DNA of 64,000 nucleotides, taken from positions 1 through 64,000 of the forward strand of contig JANWUR010000015.1 in the NCBI GenBank assembly GCA_024958655.1, in the 5' to 3' direction. Origin of the DNA: Cyanobium sp. FGCU6 (lineage in GTDB: Bacteria > Cyanobacteriota > Cyanobacteriia > PCC-6307 > Cyanobiaceae). The notes below the pieces were generated by a model. It was not told where the DNA came from. It saw only the letters and a program-made list of their open reading frames with translations, and did not search any database. Within the stretch, counting starts at the first letter, position 1. Each line of letters starts with the position of its first letter. This document shows positions 1 through 9,923 of this stretch, in pieces. The position numbers and the translations under genes were made by a program.

Positions 1-108
1 TTCCTGCTGGAATCAACTGTGGCGCAACGGTTCTGGGTTTCTCAGCAGGCCCTAATTAGTTTATACCGGAATGACGCTACAATAGTAGCTGCCCACGGGC
101 GTCGACTT

Positions 109-2259
109 TCAGAGGATCATGCGTGGAACTTTGCCGACCTCCTCAGCCTCCTCCTCGGACACTGGAGTCGCCGGTTGCCGCCATGGCCAGGAATTGCCAT
201 CATGGCAACGCTCAAGGAGGAAGCTAACCTCATCGAGACGGCCTAGGGCCCTCGGATCGCCGCTGCACTGGGGGAATTGACAGGTGGAACCTTCGATATT
301 GGTGCCAATAGAAGTAGGCTCAAACAGAGAAACTGGCTTGCTTGAGCTGTACGGCATTGGCACGCCGTTGGGGGTTTTGGGATTACCGATCGAGGCCCGC
401 CAAAACGGATCTAAGATCAGGGAATGAGTTGGCGGGTTGTAGTTGATGGCATTCCAGAAGCGGAGGAGCCAGCCTGGGCCAAAATCGCTCCAAGTCTTCC
501 CCGTAAGGCAGGTGTAAAGATTACTCAAATGTGTCTGCACGACTGTCGTATCCAATACCGCGCAGTCGAGCTCGGCGTCGCATTCGGTCGAGCGGCGATT
601 CATATTTGCCGACCCGCAAACAAGGAGCATATCGTCGTAGGTTTGCGCCTTCGCGTGCACGTAAACGCCGGCGTTGATGGATTGCGACCACATATCTAGA
701 ACCATCACGTGCGAACGGCTGGCCTCGTCCAGCCCGTTCCAGAGGGCCTGGAGCGCATTCTTCCGCAGCATCAGCTCCATCCCCGGCTCAGTCGTCCCGA
801 ACGGCGGCAGGACAATCATCAGGAGCAGGTCGGACTTGGCCATGATCTGAGCTGCCAGCAGCTTCGCCAGTGGCTCACTCCAGAAGTACTGGTCCCAGAT
901 CGTGATCAGTTTGGATGCCTGCTTGACGGCATTGGCCACGCCAGCCATCACAGTGAATTCGCCGCGGACAAAAGGGCCCACGGATGTATCAGGGCGCAGC
1001 GGTATGGTTCGCCACATCTGGACCGTCGATGATCCGACCGGAAGCAATGCTTTGGCCACAGGAAGATGAAGCACTTTGCCGTTGGCGAAAGCTGATGGGC
1101 TGGTCAGCTGCACCTGATTGTCGAAGCCGATGGTGCTGTTCCGATTGAAGGTATAGACTCGGCCGTTGGTGTCCATGATCCAGCGCTCGGCGAACTGCTG
1201 CTCAAGGGTCGCCACGACTGGGCCCTGCAGCTGGAGATGCTGGTCGTGCCAGTGGCGGTACCCGCTGCCGTACACTTTCTCGGGGAGATCCTCGGGGAAC
1301 TGGCCGTCGTCGAGCAGGGGCGAGCCCTTGTACGGATAGTCCGGATAGCTCCCGGTCGGTGGCGGACTCTGCTTGGGCCATCCAGCACTCGAGAGTGGGA
1401 TCGTGCTGCCTGACTGCCAGTCACCTGAGCCAATCGACTGGCTGCCGGACAGCCCGAAATCGCGTCGGGTAAACGCCAGATCGACGCCTCCGCAGAACGC
1501 GATATTGACCTGACCCACCCGAACCGCGATCATCTTCTGGTGCAGCGATGCAGCCAACGGTGCAGCTGTACGAAGGTCTAGGGCAACCACGCCAATAGGC
1601 TGGTTGAGTTGCCATAGGCTCTGGAGGGACGCATTGTAATCCTGGACCGCTGCGGCAACCGACCAGTGCTCGTCTGCCAAGTTCGTCATCGACCTCCGCT
1701 GGAAGGACGTGGGCATCCAGAGCAGAATCCGCACGTTGATCCCGGCCGCCATCATCCGAATGACCAGGCCAAGCGCCGTCTGGTCTTTGGCAACCGTGGT
1801 GCTCGGGTTCCAGGGGCCGCCCCCCCATGGATTCCCGGTGGAAAGATCGCGCAGCGCGTTGAACTGCCAGTCAGCAATGTAGACGTGGCCTCGTTGGCCA
1901 GGTGGCACGTCGTTTTCAGCCTGAGCCTGCGCGTCCGCGATCGCGCTTTCGAAAGCGCTGCAGATCGCCGTAAAAGTGAGATATCCGCCAACCATAGGGA
2001 CGACCGCATTGCCAGAGTCCCAAGGCGAATGTCCGGAGTAGGCCCGCGCCGCCATCGCCGTTCCGTCACCCCATGGTCGGCCATCGCCGTCTGCCGCCGT
2101 CGGGTTGGAGGAGGTGAAACCGAGGAGCCAGGTGGACGCTGCATCAGCGCCATTCGAGCCCGCGCCAGTGACCATGCCTTCGGCTGGCCCGCCTAGCGAC
2201 AGACTTGGGCAACCCGTGATGGGCTGACTCGCCAAATTATTGGTTGACACCATAAACAT
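109..2259 (-). CDS. Phospholipase D-like protein with two HKD-type half-sites
   Basis: About 716 residues, read as a PLD-superfamily phosphodiesterase. The C-terminal half-site is canonical: HAKAQTYD followed by GSANMNRRS, which fits HxK(x)4D with the downstream GSxN. The N-terminal half-site has H240-Q-K242 followed by GG at 257-258, but arginine sits where the motif aspartate is expected. PLD enzymes use two such half-sites to cleave a phosphodiester through a phospho-histidine intermediate; the substrate here is unknown. No convincing signal peptide or membrane segment is visible. The open frame continues upstream to about 2811, but that extension runs antisense through a recognisable transposase, so I start at the ATG whose first base is 2259 (MFMVSTNN; an ATG at 2253 is the alternative). 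No strong Shine-Dalgarno is visible. Family assignment is firm; activity is uncertain because of the altered first half-site. Confidence 0.75.
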   Translation of the reverse strand: MFMVSTNNLASQPITGCPSLSLGGPAEGMVTGAGSNGADAASTWLLGFTSSNPTAADGDGRPWGDGTAMAARAYSGHSPWDSGNAVVPMVGGYLTFTAICSAFESAIADAQAQAENDVPPGQRGHVYIADWQFNALRDLSTGNPWGGGPWNPSTTVAKDQTALGLVIRMMAAGINVRILLWMPTSFQRRSMTNLADEHWSVAAAVQDYNASLQSLWQLNQPIGVVALDLRTAAPLAASLHQKMIAVRVGQVNIAFCGGVDLAFTRRDFGLSGSQSIGSGDWQSGSTIPLSSAGWPKQSPPPTGSYPDYPYKGSPLLDDGQFPEDLPEKVYGSGYRHWHDQHLQLQGPVVATLEQQFAERWIMDTNGRVYTFNRNSTIGFDNQVQLTSPSAFANGKVLHLPVAKALLPVGSSTVQMWRTIPLRPDTSVGPFVRGEFTVMAGVANAVKQASKLITIWDQYFWSEPLAKLLAAQIMAKSDLLLMIVLPPFGTTEPGMELMLRKNALQALWNGLDEASRSHVMVLDMWSQSINAGVYVHAKAQTYDDMLLVCGSANMNRRSTECDAELDCAVLDTTVVQTHLSNLYTCLTGKTWSDFGPGWLLRFWNAINYNPPTHSLILDPFWRASIGNPKTPNGVPMPYSSSKPVSLFEPTSIGTNIEGSTCQFPQCSGDPRALGRLDEVSFLLERCHDGNSWPWRQPATPVSEEEAEEVGKVPRMIL

Positions 2260-2376
2260 ATCTTGTGAGTTGCTTGCATTCTGAACAGCCCGAGGGACCC
2301 AGGCTGTTGAGCTTGCAAAGCTTAACTTTGCTTTACTTGATTGTCCAGTTCGCTCCGCGGACGGCGGTTCAGGGGC

Positions 2377-3060
2377 ATGGACTGGCACACATGCACCAGT
2401 CAGCTCATGGTGCATAACGGCATCCAGTTCCAGAACGGGCTTTCGCTGCCTGGCTTCCAGCTGCTCTACAGCACCGAGGAGCAATGTGAGGCAGCCCTGG
2501 GGAAAGCTCGCTGGCCCGATGGGTTCCGCTGTCCCCGATGCATTGGCCATGAGCATGGGCTGGTCTATGGCCGCCGGCTCAGGCGCTATCAATGTCGGAA
2601 CTGCGGCCATCAGGCCACGCTCACGGCTGGCACGATCATGCAGGCTACCAAGCTGTCTCTGACCACCTGGTTTCTGGTCTACTACCTGATCGGCCAGGCC
2701 AAGACCAGGATCTCCTCGCGGGAGCTCAGCCCCACCTGAGTGTGAAATACGACACCGCCTGGCTGCTGCACAACACGATTCTGCGGGCGATGGCGATCGG
2801 GATGAGGCCAACCTTCTGCGGGGAAGGATCCAGATCGATGATTTCTACCTTGGCGGAGAACTCCCTGCCGGGAAGGCGGGTCGGGGATCTGAGAACAAGA
2901 TCTCCATCGTCTCTCGGCCGTCTCCTTGAACGAAGAGGGGCATCAGATTCACCCCAGAATCACAGCCGTGAGTAGCTTCAGCTCAGAGGCATCGCTGACT
3001 GGGCCAAACGCTATCTGGCACTCAGTAGCCAGGTGCTTTCCGATGGTCTGGCATACTGTA
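2377..3060 (+). pseudogene. IS1595-family transposase remnant (frameshifted, 3' end missing)
   Basis: Pieces of an IS1595-type DDE transposase are recognisable in order but in different frames. The N-terminal zinc ribbon (WPDGFRCPRC, then RYQCRNCGHQATLTAGT) runs to a stop at 2739. The helix-turn-helix-like segment (SVKYDTAWLLHN) continues in another frame from about 2740. The segment around the first catalytic aspartates (QIDDFYLGGE, then GKAGRGSENK) is in a third frame from 2831. A last piece (AIADWAKRYLALSSQVLSDGLAYC) ends at about 3060, where the IS66-type sequence begins. I could not find the remaining C-terminal part on the other side of the IS66-type element. No active product is possible. 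Confidence 0.8.
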
Positions 3061-3065
3061 GTCCC

Positions 3066-4433
3066 ATGACCATGGTAGGCTGCTACTACAAAATGGTTGT
3101 CGCCAAGGGGAAGCACCCCAACGACCAGCAGCAGGAGAACGCTGAGCTCCGCGGCCAGCTCGCCGCCTTGGCAACTGAATTGGCCGGCCTGCGGGAGCGG
3201 ATCGGCCGCAGCTCGCGCAACTCCTCCAAACCACCCTCCTGCGACGGGCCTGGGTTCCAGCCGCCGGAGCGGCGTAAGGGCACTGGCCGCAAGCGCGGTG
3301 GCCAACCGGGCCATCCCGGATCGGGGCCTGAGCTGCTGCCGATCGAGCGGGTGGATGAGGTGGTAGAGCACCACCCCGGCTGCACCGGTTGGTGTGCCCC
3401 TGCTGCTCCACCAGCACCTGTGCGCCGTTACCGGTGGATGTGGACGTGAGCCGCTGCGGTCCCAGGCTCAGTTCCTTGATCGCGTTGCTGGGAGCTGCCT
3501 TCCCCCTGAGCATCAGCAAGAGTCAGGCGCTGCTGCAGCAGGTGCTGGGGGTCGAGCTGGCACGGGCGTCGATCGTCAGGAGCCTGCAGCGGATGAGTGC
3601 AGCGCTGGAGCAGCCCACCACAGCAGCCCACCGGGCCCTGCAGCAGCAGCCGGTGGTCTACGTGGATGAAACCGGCGCCCCCACCGGCAATGCCGATGGC
3701 CGTAATCCCACCGGCAGGCGCGGCTGGCTGTGGGTGGCGATGTCTCCGGTTGTGACGGTGTTTCTGCAGGGCCTGAGCCGCTCAGCGGCAGCGGCCACCG
3801 CACTGCTGGGCCACGGCTTTGGCGGAATCGTGGTGAGCGATCGCTTCTCGGCTTACAACCACCTGCCCACCCAGCAACGGCAGCTCTGCTGGGCCCATCT
3901 GATCCGTGATCTGACCGCCATCGCTGAGCGCTCCGGCGCCAACGCTGGGTTCGGCGCCCAGCTGCTGGGGCTGCAGCGACAGCTGTTTGAGTAGTGGCAC
4001 CGCTACAGGGACGGAACGATCAGCTGGCCCGCGTTGCAACACAGCAGCCAGCCGATCCGGCTGGCGTTTGAGACCACCCTCCAGCAGGTGGTGGAGCTGG
4101 GCGTTCAGCGCGGCGAGCGAACGCCATGGGCCAGCACGGTGCGCACCTGCCAGAAGCTCCTGAAGGTGGCTGATGCGTTGTGGACCTTCCTGGAGACCCG
4201 TGGAATCGAGCCCACCAACAACGCCGCCGAACGTTCCCTGCGCCAGTCGGTGATTCAAACGCTAGATCAGTCATGGCCTCCAATCGTGCCAAGGTGCGAT
4301 CTGCCGCAGCCACCTGCTCACCGTCACCACCAGCCTGAGGCAGCAGGGGCGCGATGTCTGGCAGTTTCTGGAGCAAGCCTGGCTTGCCCATCACCGCGGC
4401 GGGGTGATGCCTTCATTGCTGCCAGATTCCTGA
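3066..4433 (+). pseudogene. IS66-family transposase (TnpC-like), broken by frameshifts and a stop
   Basis: A TnpC-type IS66 transposase readable only across interruptions. The N-terminal coiled coil and basic linker (SSRNSSKPPS, then RKRGGQPGH) lie in one frame to about 3385. The zinc-finger and catalytic core continues in another frame: VYVDETG holds the first aspartate and VVSDRFSAYNHL the second. A TAG at 3992-3994 interrupts the core in frame. The following segment keeps the glutamate motif (TNNAAERSLR) near 4230, and a further shift near 4285 moves the tail (QGRDVWQFLEQAWLAHH) into a third frame ending at 4433. ATG 3066 is the earliest plausible start and 3093 an alternative. It abuts the IS1595 remnant. 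I could not define terminal inverted repeats or a target duplication. Confidence 0.82.
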
Positions 4434-4535
4434 AGCGGCCGTTATCGGACACGATGACTGTGCTCGCTTGGCGATGAGCGCATGGGGATGCTGGTGCTTG
4501 GCGATGCGTCTCGCCCCCTGAACGTTTACGGGTCT

Positions 4536-6848
4536 TCAGTACCAGGTGCGGGGCAGGGACCCCTGAAGGGTACGATTGACGAAATTCTGGTATCGGCCCC
4601 TGGAATCTGCGATCTGTGCCTGCAGTCGAGCCTGGTAGTGGAACACGGGATCACCCGCTGAATCCCGAGAGGAACTCAGCGCCGTGTGGGTGGTGCATCG
4701 AATCTTCCATACCCTCCCGTCCACTTCGCGTTCCATAGTGGTAACCATGGAGGTCTGGCCACGATGGGAGAGGGGATCGGCGGGGTCGATGGAGAAGATT
4801 TCCTGGCTCACTTGCTCCACCAGGAGATCCTGCAGGAGCCCTTGGTAAAGCACAGCTCCGGCGTCCTTGGACTTCTCCACGCGGATGCGTGGCCCGGCTG
4901 GCGTTTGCACGGTCTCCAAACGGCGCAGCTGATCGCCAGGCCGGCGGGTCACCGTCGGAACGTGCAGGTTTGGATCGATACAGGTGATCGCGCTCTCGGG
5001 GGAGAGCAGGGAGGCCATGGCCCCATCCTGTTGGCGGGGCACTCGTCGCGGCAGGACCAGCGCGGCGATGGGGAAGGAGTCCAGGGGGCCAGTGGTCAGC
5101 GTCAGCACCGCCAAGTCCGGTGGGGTCCAGAGCACTGGGAATAAGGATGTCGACAAGGCGAGACGCAGGGTCCAGCCCTTGCGAAAGGTGTGTCCGATGA
5201 CATTTAAGGGAATGCGCACGGAAAACACTTCTCCTGGTTTCAAGCGTTCCGGCTGGGCCATGTCGCCGGATCGAAAACAAAGATTGAAGAATCGATAACT
5301 CACCAATCGGGACGCCCTGCTGCGGGGACTGACCTCGCAGAGGCGTAGCACCAGCACGGCTTTGGGCACATCCGAAGCCAGCGTGAGCACCACGCTGGGA
5401 AAACCGAACACATCCAGATCTTCCTCCAGGGGCAGGCTGTCAAAGGTGAGGGAATCACGGTCGGCCTCCCTTTGGTCCCCTGGTAGATCGTCGTCATCTG
5501 AGCGACCCCAGGATCCGTTCTCCAGCATGGTGGTGGCCACCACGATCCGGCGTGGCGTTTGCAGGGTGGCGGCCTGGGCGGGAGGCTCGGCCAACAACCG
5601 GCCCGAGGCCGAGAGATGGAGGAGCAATGGCTGGCTGCGCTCTGGCCAATGACCGTCCTCCGCAACCCAGCGTCCTGAATCGGATGTGGCGGGCGAGCGA
5701 TCCGGTTCGCGGGAGCTGCCGAGCCAGACCGTGAAGGGTGGCCAAGGGGTGCCGGCGGGCGGTGGTTGTTCCTTCTACCATCGATCCCACCAATGGTGGA
5801 GAAGATGGGGGAGCCAGTCGATCCGTGGGCCTGGGTAGCCGGTGTTGGGGGAGGCGTGGCCCCATGCCCCCAGTAAGGCTTCAACAGGTTTGCCAGCCGC
5901 CGTGAGGCCCGCCATGACGTGGGCGACGGGATTGCTGTAGCCTATATCGCAATAGCCGGAAACGATATTCACAGGCACTTTGACCTTGGCATACAGATCA
6001 CGGACGCTGGTCTGACTCCAATAGGCATCGCGGGTGGGATGGCTGGCCCAGGTAGCGAACCAAAACTCAGCCTGATTCAATCGTTCACGCCACATCGTCT
6101 GCCATTGATCACCAACGACCAGGGGATCTGGCGGCTGGGTCAACCAGCCCCACATCAGGGAGGCCCAATCGAACTGGTCCTGCATCATGGCGCCATTCAT
6201 GGTGTGCACATCGTCGCTGTAGCGATCATCGGTGCCACTTACGATCAATACCGCCTTCAGAGCCTTCGGGCAATCATCCCGGGCCGCCACCATCAAAGAA
6301 TTGATCGCACTCCACGACCAGCCGAGCATGCCCACCTTGCCATTGCACAGGCGATGGGCCGCTAACTGTTTGATAACTTCCACACACGAATCTAACTCTT
6401 CTTGTGTGTATTCATCCCTGAGGACGCCATCTGAATCGCCGCTGCCCTGAAGATCCACACGGCAACACAAATAGCCGTGGTAGGCAAACCAAGGGTAAAA
6501 ATCACTATCGCCCAGCAGCATGCCATCCCGTCTTCGATAGGGATTCAGTTCAACCAGGGCCGGGAGTTTCTCCCCCTCTGCCACTGCTTTGCTGGAGATC
6601 CAATAGTGGCCTTGCAACCGCAGGGGTGGCTTCCCTTTCGGGTGAATCGTGAAGCTGATGGGTTCTGGATCAGGCACCTCTGCGCGTACGGGGAAACAGG
6701 TCGTCTCCCGTGGAGGCCCTTCCCTGGAGCGGGCGGGGAGGATCCGGGTCGAGAGCATGGCCCCCGCCAGCCAGAGAAAGCCTCGCCGGCTGATCAACAA
6801 CTGCCGCTCAACCGCCGACCAGCGTTGATGACCGCGTGAATGAGCCAT
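4536..6848 (-). pseudogene. CocE/NonD-type (X-Pro dipeptidyl-peptidase-like) hydrolase split by an in-frame amber codon
   Basis: Two open segments lie in the same frame and are separated only by TAG at 5775-5777. The upstream segment (357 codons) starts with a Tat-type signal (SRRGFLWL at about 20-27) and contains the alpha/beta-hydrolase core: the nucleophile motif GWSWS (S178), an aspartate in NIVSGYCDIG, and a histidine in LGAWGHASP. It ends HHWWDRW, then the stop, then KEQPPPAG without loss of frame. The downstream segment carries the jelly-roll galactose-binding-like domain typical of CocE/NonD esterases and S15 peptidases. About 770 codons in total. Upstream of the stop the core would still be made, but the C-terminal domain would be lost unless the codon is read through or is an assembly error. 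It sits alone between degenerate insertion sequences. The specific substrate is unknown. Confidence 0.82.
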
Positions 6849-6991
6849 GGCGCCTTCCAGCCCGATTCACCAATTCTGGCCTTGAAGGGGCCAAAAGTAA
6901 CCTTTACCTATCAATCTTCAATAACGGGGCTTACGACAGGTGGAGAACGCTGCCGTCAGCTGTCGTCCCCACCAGTGGTGTAATTCCCCCG

Positions 6992-7026
6992 GCGCTCCCA
7001 CCCCGGCGTAGCCGGGGCGGGAGCGC
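6992..7026. other. Strong GC-rich hairpin between the hydrolase and the IS256-type gene
   Basis: Arms at 6992-7007 and 7011-7026 are inverted repeats of 16 bases with one mismatch, separated by a three-base GTA loop. There is no run of T after either arm, so it is not a canonical intrinsic terminator. It lies about 100 bases upstream of the IS256-type transposase start and could reduce read-through into it or be part of the element end. Confidence 0.55.
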
Positions 7027-7127
7027 ACCTCAGGCGGCTGGCCCAGCGGCTGACGTTGCAAGGGGCGGGGGGCCCGTGTGGGCAGGCCCGTTTCCCTGGT
7101 TGGAGTACCAACTCAACCAGACCAATC

Positions 7128-8439
7128 ATGCCCACCAGACACTGTGCCGCTGCACCTGAGCTGGCTTCGCTACTCGATGGCAGCAGCGCCGGGGAGCTGA
7201 TCCCCGAACTGGCTCGCCACGGCCTGCAGCAGCTGATCGAGTTGGAGCTCTCCGCCTTCCTCGGTGCGGACCGCCATGAGCGCACCGAGGAGCGGCTCGG
7301 CCACCGCAACGGCTACCGGAGCCGCACCCTGACCACCCAGGTGGGGGATCTCGCGCTGCAGATCCCCAAACTGCGGGCGGGCAGCTTCCTGCCCTCGATC
7401 CTTGAGCCCCGCCGCCGGGTCGATCAGGCGCTGTATGCGGTGATCATGGAGGCCTACATCGGTGGGGTCTCCACCCGCAAGGTGGATTCCCTGGTGGCGG
7501 CGCTGGGCTCCCAGGGCGGCATCTCCAAGTCGCAGGTGAGTCGCATCTGCCAGGAGATCGACCAGCAGGTGCAGGCCTTCCTGAATCGGCCACTGGAGGA
7601 CAGCGGCTACGCCTATGTGTACTTGGATGCCACGTATCTCAATGGCCGCCAGGGCAAGGCCCAGCAGGTCACCTCCCGTGCCGCCGTGGTGGCGATGGGC
7701 GGGGCACCCCGCGAATTCAGCGCCATGGGCGCTGGATTCGTGGGGACCCCGGGAGTGAATGGCGATGGCCGTCGTGAGCTTTTGGGTCTCAAGGTGGGCA
7801 ACAGCGAGACCGAGGCCTTCTGGGCCGAGTTCATTCATCTCCCACCTCAAGGAGCGGGGCCTTGCTGGCGTCAAGCTGGTGATCTCTGATGCTCACTCCG
7901 GACTGACCAAGGCCATCCGCAGGCAGCTGCAGGGAAGCGTCTGGCAGCGCTGCCGGGTCCATCACCGCTTCGCGGAAGGCTTCGCCTACGCCCGCAACCT
8001 GCTGCAGTGCGTCCCCAAGACTCACCAGGGCATGGTCACCGCCGCCCTGCGCAGCGTGTTTGCTCAGGAAACCGCTGCGGAGATCCAATCCCGCTGGGAC
8101 GATCTGGCCGCCTCGCTGGCCGAGCGTTTCCCCAAGCCCGCCGCATTGATGCACGAGGCCAGGGAGGACGTGCTGGCCTTCCGCCACTTCCCCAAGGACC
8201 ACTGGAAAAAGGTCTGGAGCACCAACCTGCTCGAGCGGGTCAACGAGGAGATCAAGCGCCGCACCCGCGTGGTGGGCATTTTCCCCAATGACGCCGCGAT
8301 CATCCGCCTGGTGGGGGCGGTGCTGCTGGAGCAGCACGAGCACTGGCAGCTGGAGGGCCGCCGCATGTTCTCCGCCGAGAGCATGGCGACCATCCCGGAG
8401 CTCGGTGACATTCTCGACCTGCAAGCCCTCAGCGCCTGA
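7128..8439 (+). pseudogene. IS256-family (mutator-type) transposase with one frameshift
   Basis: Nearly full-length IS256-type transposase read in two frames. The first frame (ATG at 7128 to a stop at 7889) carries the N-terminal region and the first catalytic aspartate in YVYLDATY. The second frame takes over near 7830-7850 (FISHLKERGL), carries the second aspartate in LVISDAHSGL and the catalytic glutamate region WSTNLLERVNEEIKRR, and ends at 8439. All three acidic residues are therefore present but split across the shift. IS256 members are normally encoded in one frame, so I treat this as a disabling indel and not programmed frameshifting. Flanking inverted repeats were not identified. Confidence 0.85.
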
Positions 8440-8574
8440 GAAGGTCAGCACGAAGGCCCCAGGTGATCAAGGCTGCAGCGCCCCCACCTCAGATGGCAAC
8501 GGCATAGGGGGAGTAATAACCGACGGCAGGGAAGGAGGCAGCGAACAGCTTCCACCAGTCAACAGAAGACGGCA

Positions 8575-8868
8575 TTGGAAGAATTACCGAGCTCTTTACT
8601 GTATGGGCCTGAGCGGACCCTACGGGCAACAAACTCCTGGGTGACGCTCGTGTCACTGGAGCTGCCGATCCTGGGGGTCGATGGCACGGTGGTGTCCTGG
8701 GCTGGAGAGCTTGCCCTGACCTCTCCCCTGCCGCCTCGAACCCCAGCCAAATCATCCGAGTGGCGGGTCACCATTGAAGAGTGGGAATTATTGCCAGGCG
8801 ATTCTGAGGCGGGGGGTACCGGAGGTCTGCAACGGAGGATCGTCTACGCCGATCAGTTTTTTCTCTGA
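8575..8868 (+). CDS. Hypothetical short protein (uncertain)
   Basis: A 97-codon open frame from a TTG at 8575. The translation has a plausible amino-acid mix (LVSLELPILGVDGT, then SSEWRVTIEEWELLPGD), but I recognise no domain, and no ATG or well-spaced ribosome site precedes it. It may be the 3' remnant of a larger gene, because the frame stays open upstream of the TTG. It lies in the degraded island between the IS256-type pseudogene and the hicAB remnant. Confidence 0.25.
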   Translation: MEELPSSLLYGPERTLRATNSWVTLVSLELPILGVDGTVVSWAGELALTSPLPPRTPAKSSEWRVTIEEWELLPGDSEAGGTGGLQRRIVYADQFFL

Positions 8869-8937
8869 CCCCCCCCTGCGTCAGGAAAGAAGACCACTCG
8901 GTCTGACCCGTCCACCAGGGGGGGGCAACCGACGACC

Positions 8938-9105
8938 ATGAAACCTCCCTATGACCCTTCCGTGCGGGACGCCGTCCGCATCCGGATCGATCAGGTCATC
9001 TCAACGCCCGCTATCACCTGGCCGCAAGGTGTGATCGGCGAAGAAGACGACCTTGTGGTGGCGGCTCAGGTGTCTGGCGATGTTATCCGTTTCTCTATGC
9101 CATGA
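8938..9105 (+). CDS. Hypothetical 55-residue protein (uncertain)
   Basis: ATG at 8938 and stop at 9103-9105 encode a 55-residue product (begins MKPPYDPSVRDAV). It overlaps the 3' end of the convergent hicB remnant by eleven bases. No family is recognised and no membrane segment or signal is visible. Composition is reasonable for a real small protein, but length and neighbourhood make it doubtful. Confidence 0.25.
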   Translation: MKPPYDPSVRDAVRIRIDQVISTPAITWPQGVIGEEDDLVVAAQVSGDVIRFSMP

Positions 9106-9384
9106 CACTTCTCTGCAGCACTTCCTGAGCGAGCGTGTTGAGACTCTTCCCCTGCACCTCCGCAGTCATCGCCAGCTTCTCGTGCAGTTCAGGAGAAATT
9201 CGTAGATTGAACTTGCCTGAATACTGTCTACGCGGCTCGATACCATGTTCTTTGCATACCCAAAGAAATACCTCCAGTGACTTCTTGAACTCACGACGCA
9301 GCTCATCCCACGGCAAGTTGGCGCTGACAGGTCGGATGAAGATCAGCTCAAGGGTGCGCTGGTGCTTCCTCTTCTTTGCACCAT
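9095..9384 (-). pseudogene. Collapsed hicAB toxin-antitoxin locus (HicA N-terminus joined to HicB C-terminus)
   Basis: On the minus strand a continuous frame first reads KKRKHQRTLELIF then PVSANLPW, which matches the N-terminus of a HicA mRNA-interferase toxin. It then passes directly into DELRREFKKSLEVFL, YSGKFNLRISPELHEKL and SLNTLAQEVLQ, which is the C-terminal half of a HicB antitoxin with its Arc-like DNA-binding domain. The toxin's catalytic histidine region and the antitoxin's N-terminal half are missing, so an internal deletion between hicA and hicB is the simplest reading. The apparent toxin ATG (9382-9384) is out of frame with the KKRKHQ segment by an indel. The only in-frame start is a TTG at 9316, which would give a 73-residue HicB-like fragment able to bind DNA at most. 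Confidence 0.7.
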
Positions 9385-9923
9385 GGTACCATCTCCCGGT
9401 ACCGGATGCAGCGACCTCTCATCGGCTTGCTGGATACGGATAGCGATTATGGATAGATCGTGCAGCGGACCTTTTCTGGCCTCTGATAAACGGATCCGCC
9501 GATAAGCATTCAGGTTGTTTCCCATGGGCGATGGGGCTTGCTGCTCCCCGGGCCCGCCACGCAGCACGTGCTTGTCACTCATGGTGGTGTCGGGTTCATG
9601 GCCCTGCAGCCCATCTGCTCTTGAATCGTGCGACTGTCATGGCTATCGCTGCCTGGGACACCAGCCCAGGAGGTGGGTCCTTCTCGCCCACTCTCTCAGG
9701 CACGATCATCTGCTGATCATCAGCGCCTTTGCCCTGGCACACTGTGATTGGCCGGCTCTGAACATCCACGGCGATGCAGCCGCAGCCGCAAGGCCTTCGC
9801 CCCCTCCAGTTCCAGGGCTCGCTCCAGCGACTCTCGATCCAGAAACACAGTGGCAGCCAACCAACAAGCCTTGTTACTTCTTCAGGGAGGCACGCTGGTC
9901 CTCGCGCTTCCACCAGAAGGTCC
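9385..9923. other. Stretch of about 540 bases without a supported gene
   Basis: Open frames exist on both strands but none has recognisable motifs. On the minus strand around 9740-9860 a short stretch reads like coding sequence (VFLDRESLERALELEGAKAL), but it runs into stops after about 45 codons. It may be a remnant of a lost gene. No tRNA, repeat or insertion-sequence end was recognised. Confidence 0.4.

Noticed and set aside
2260-2811. Long 5' extension of the PLD gene on the minus strand
   Set aside because: It runs antisense through a recognisable IS1595-type transposase and its translation lacks PLD features; the ATG at 2259 gives a sensible start.
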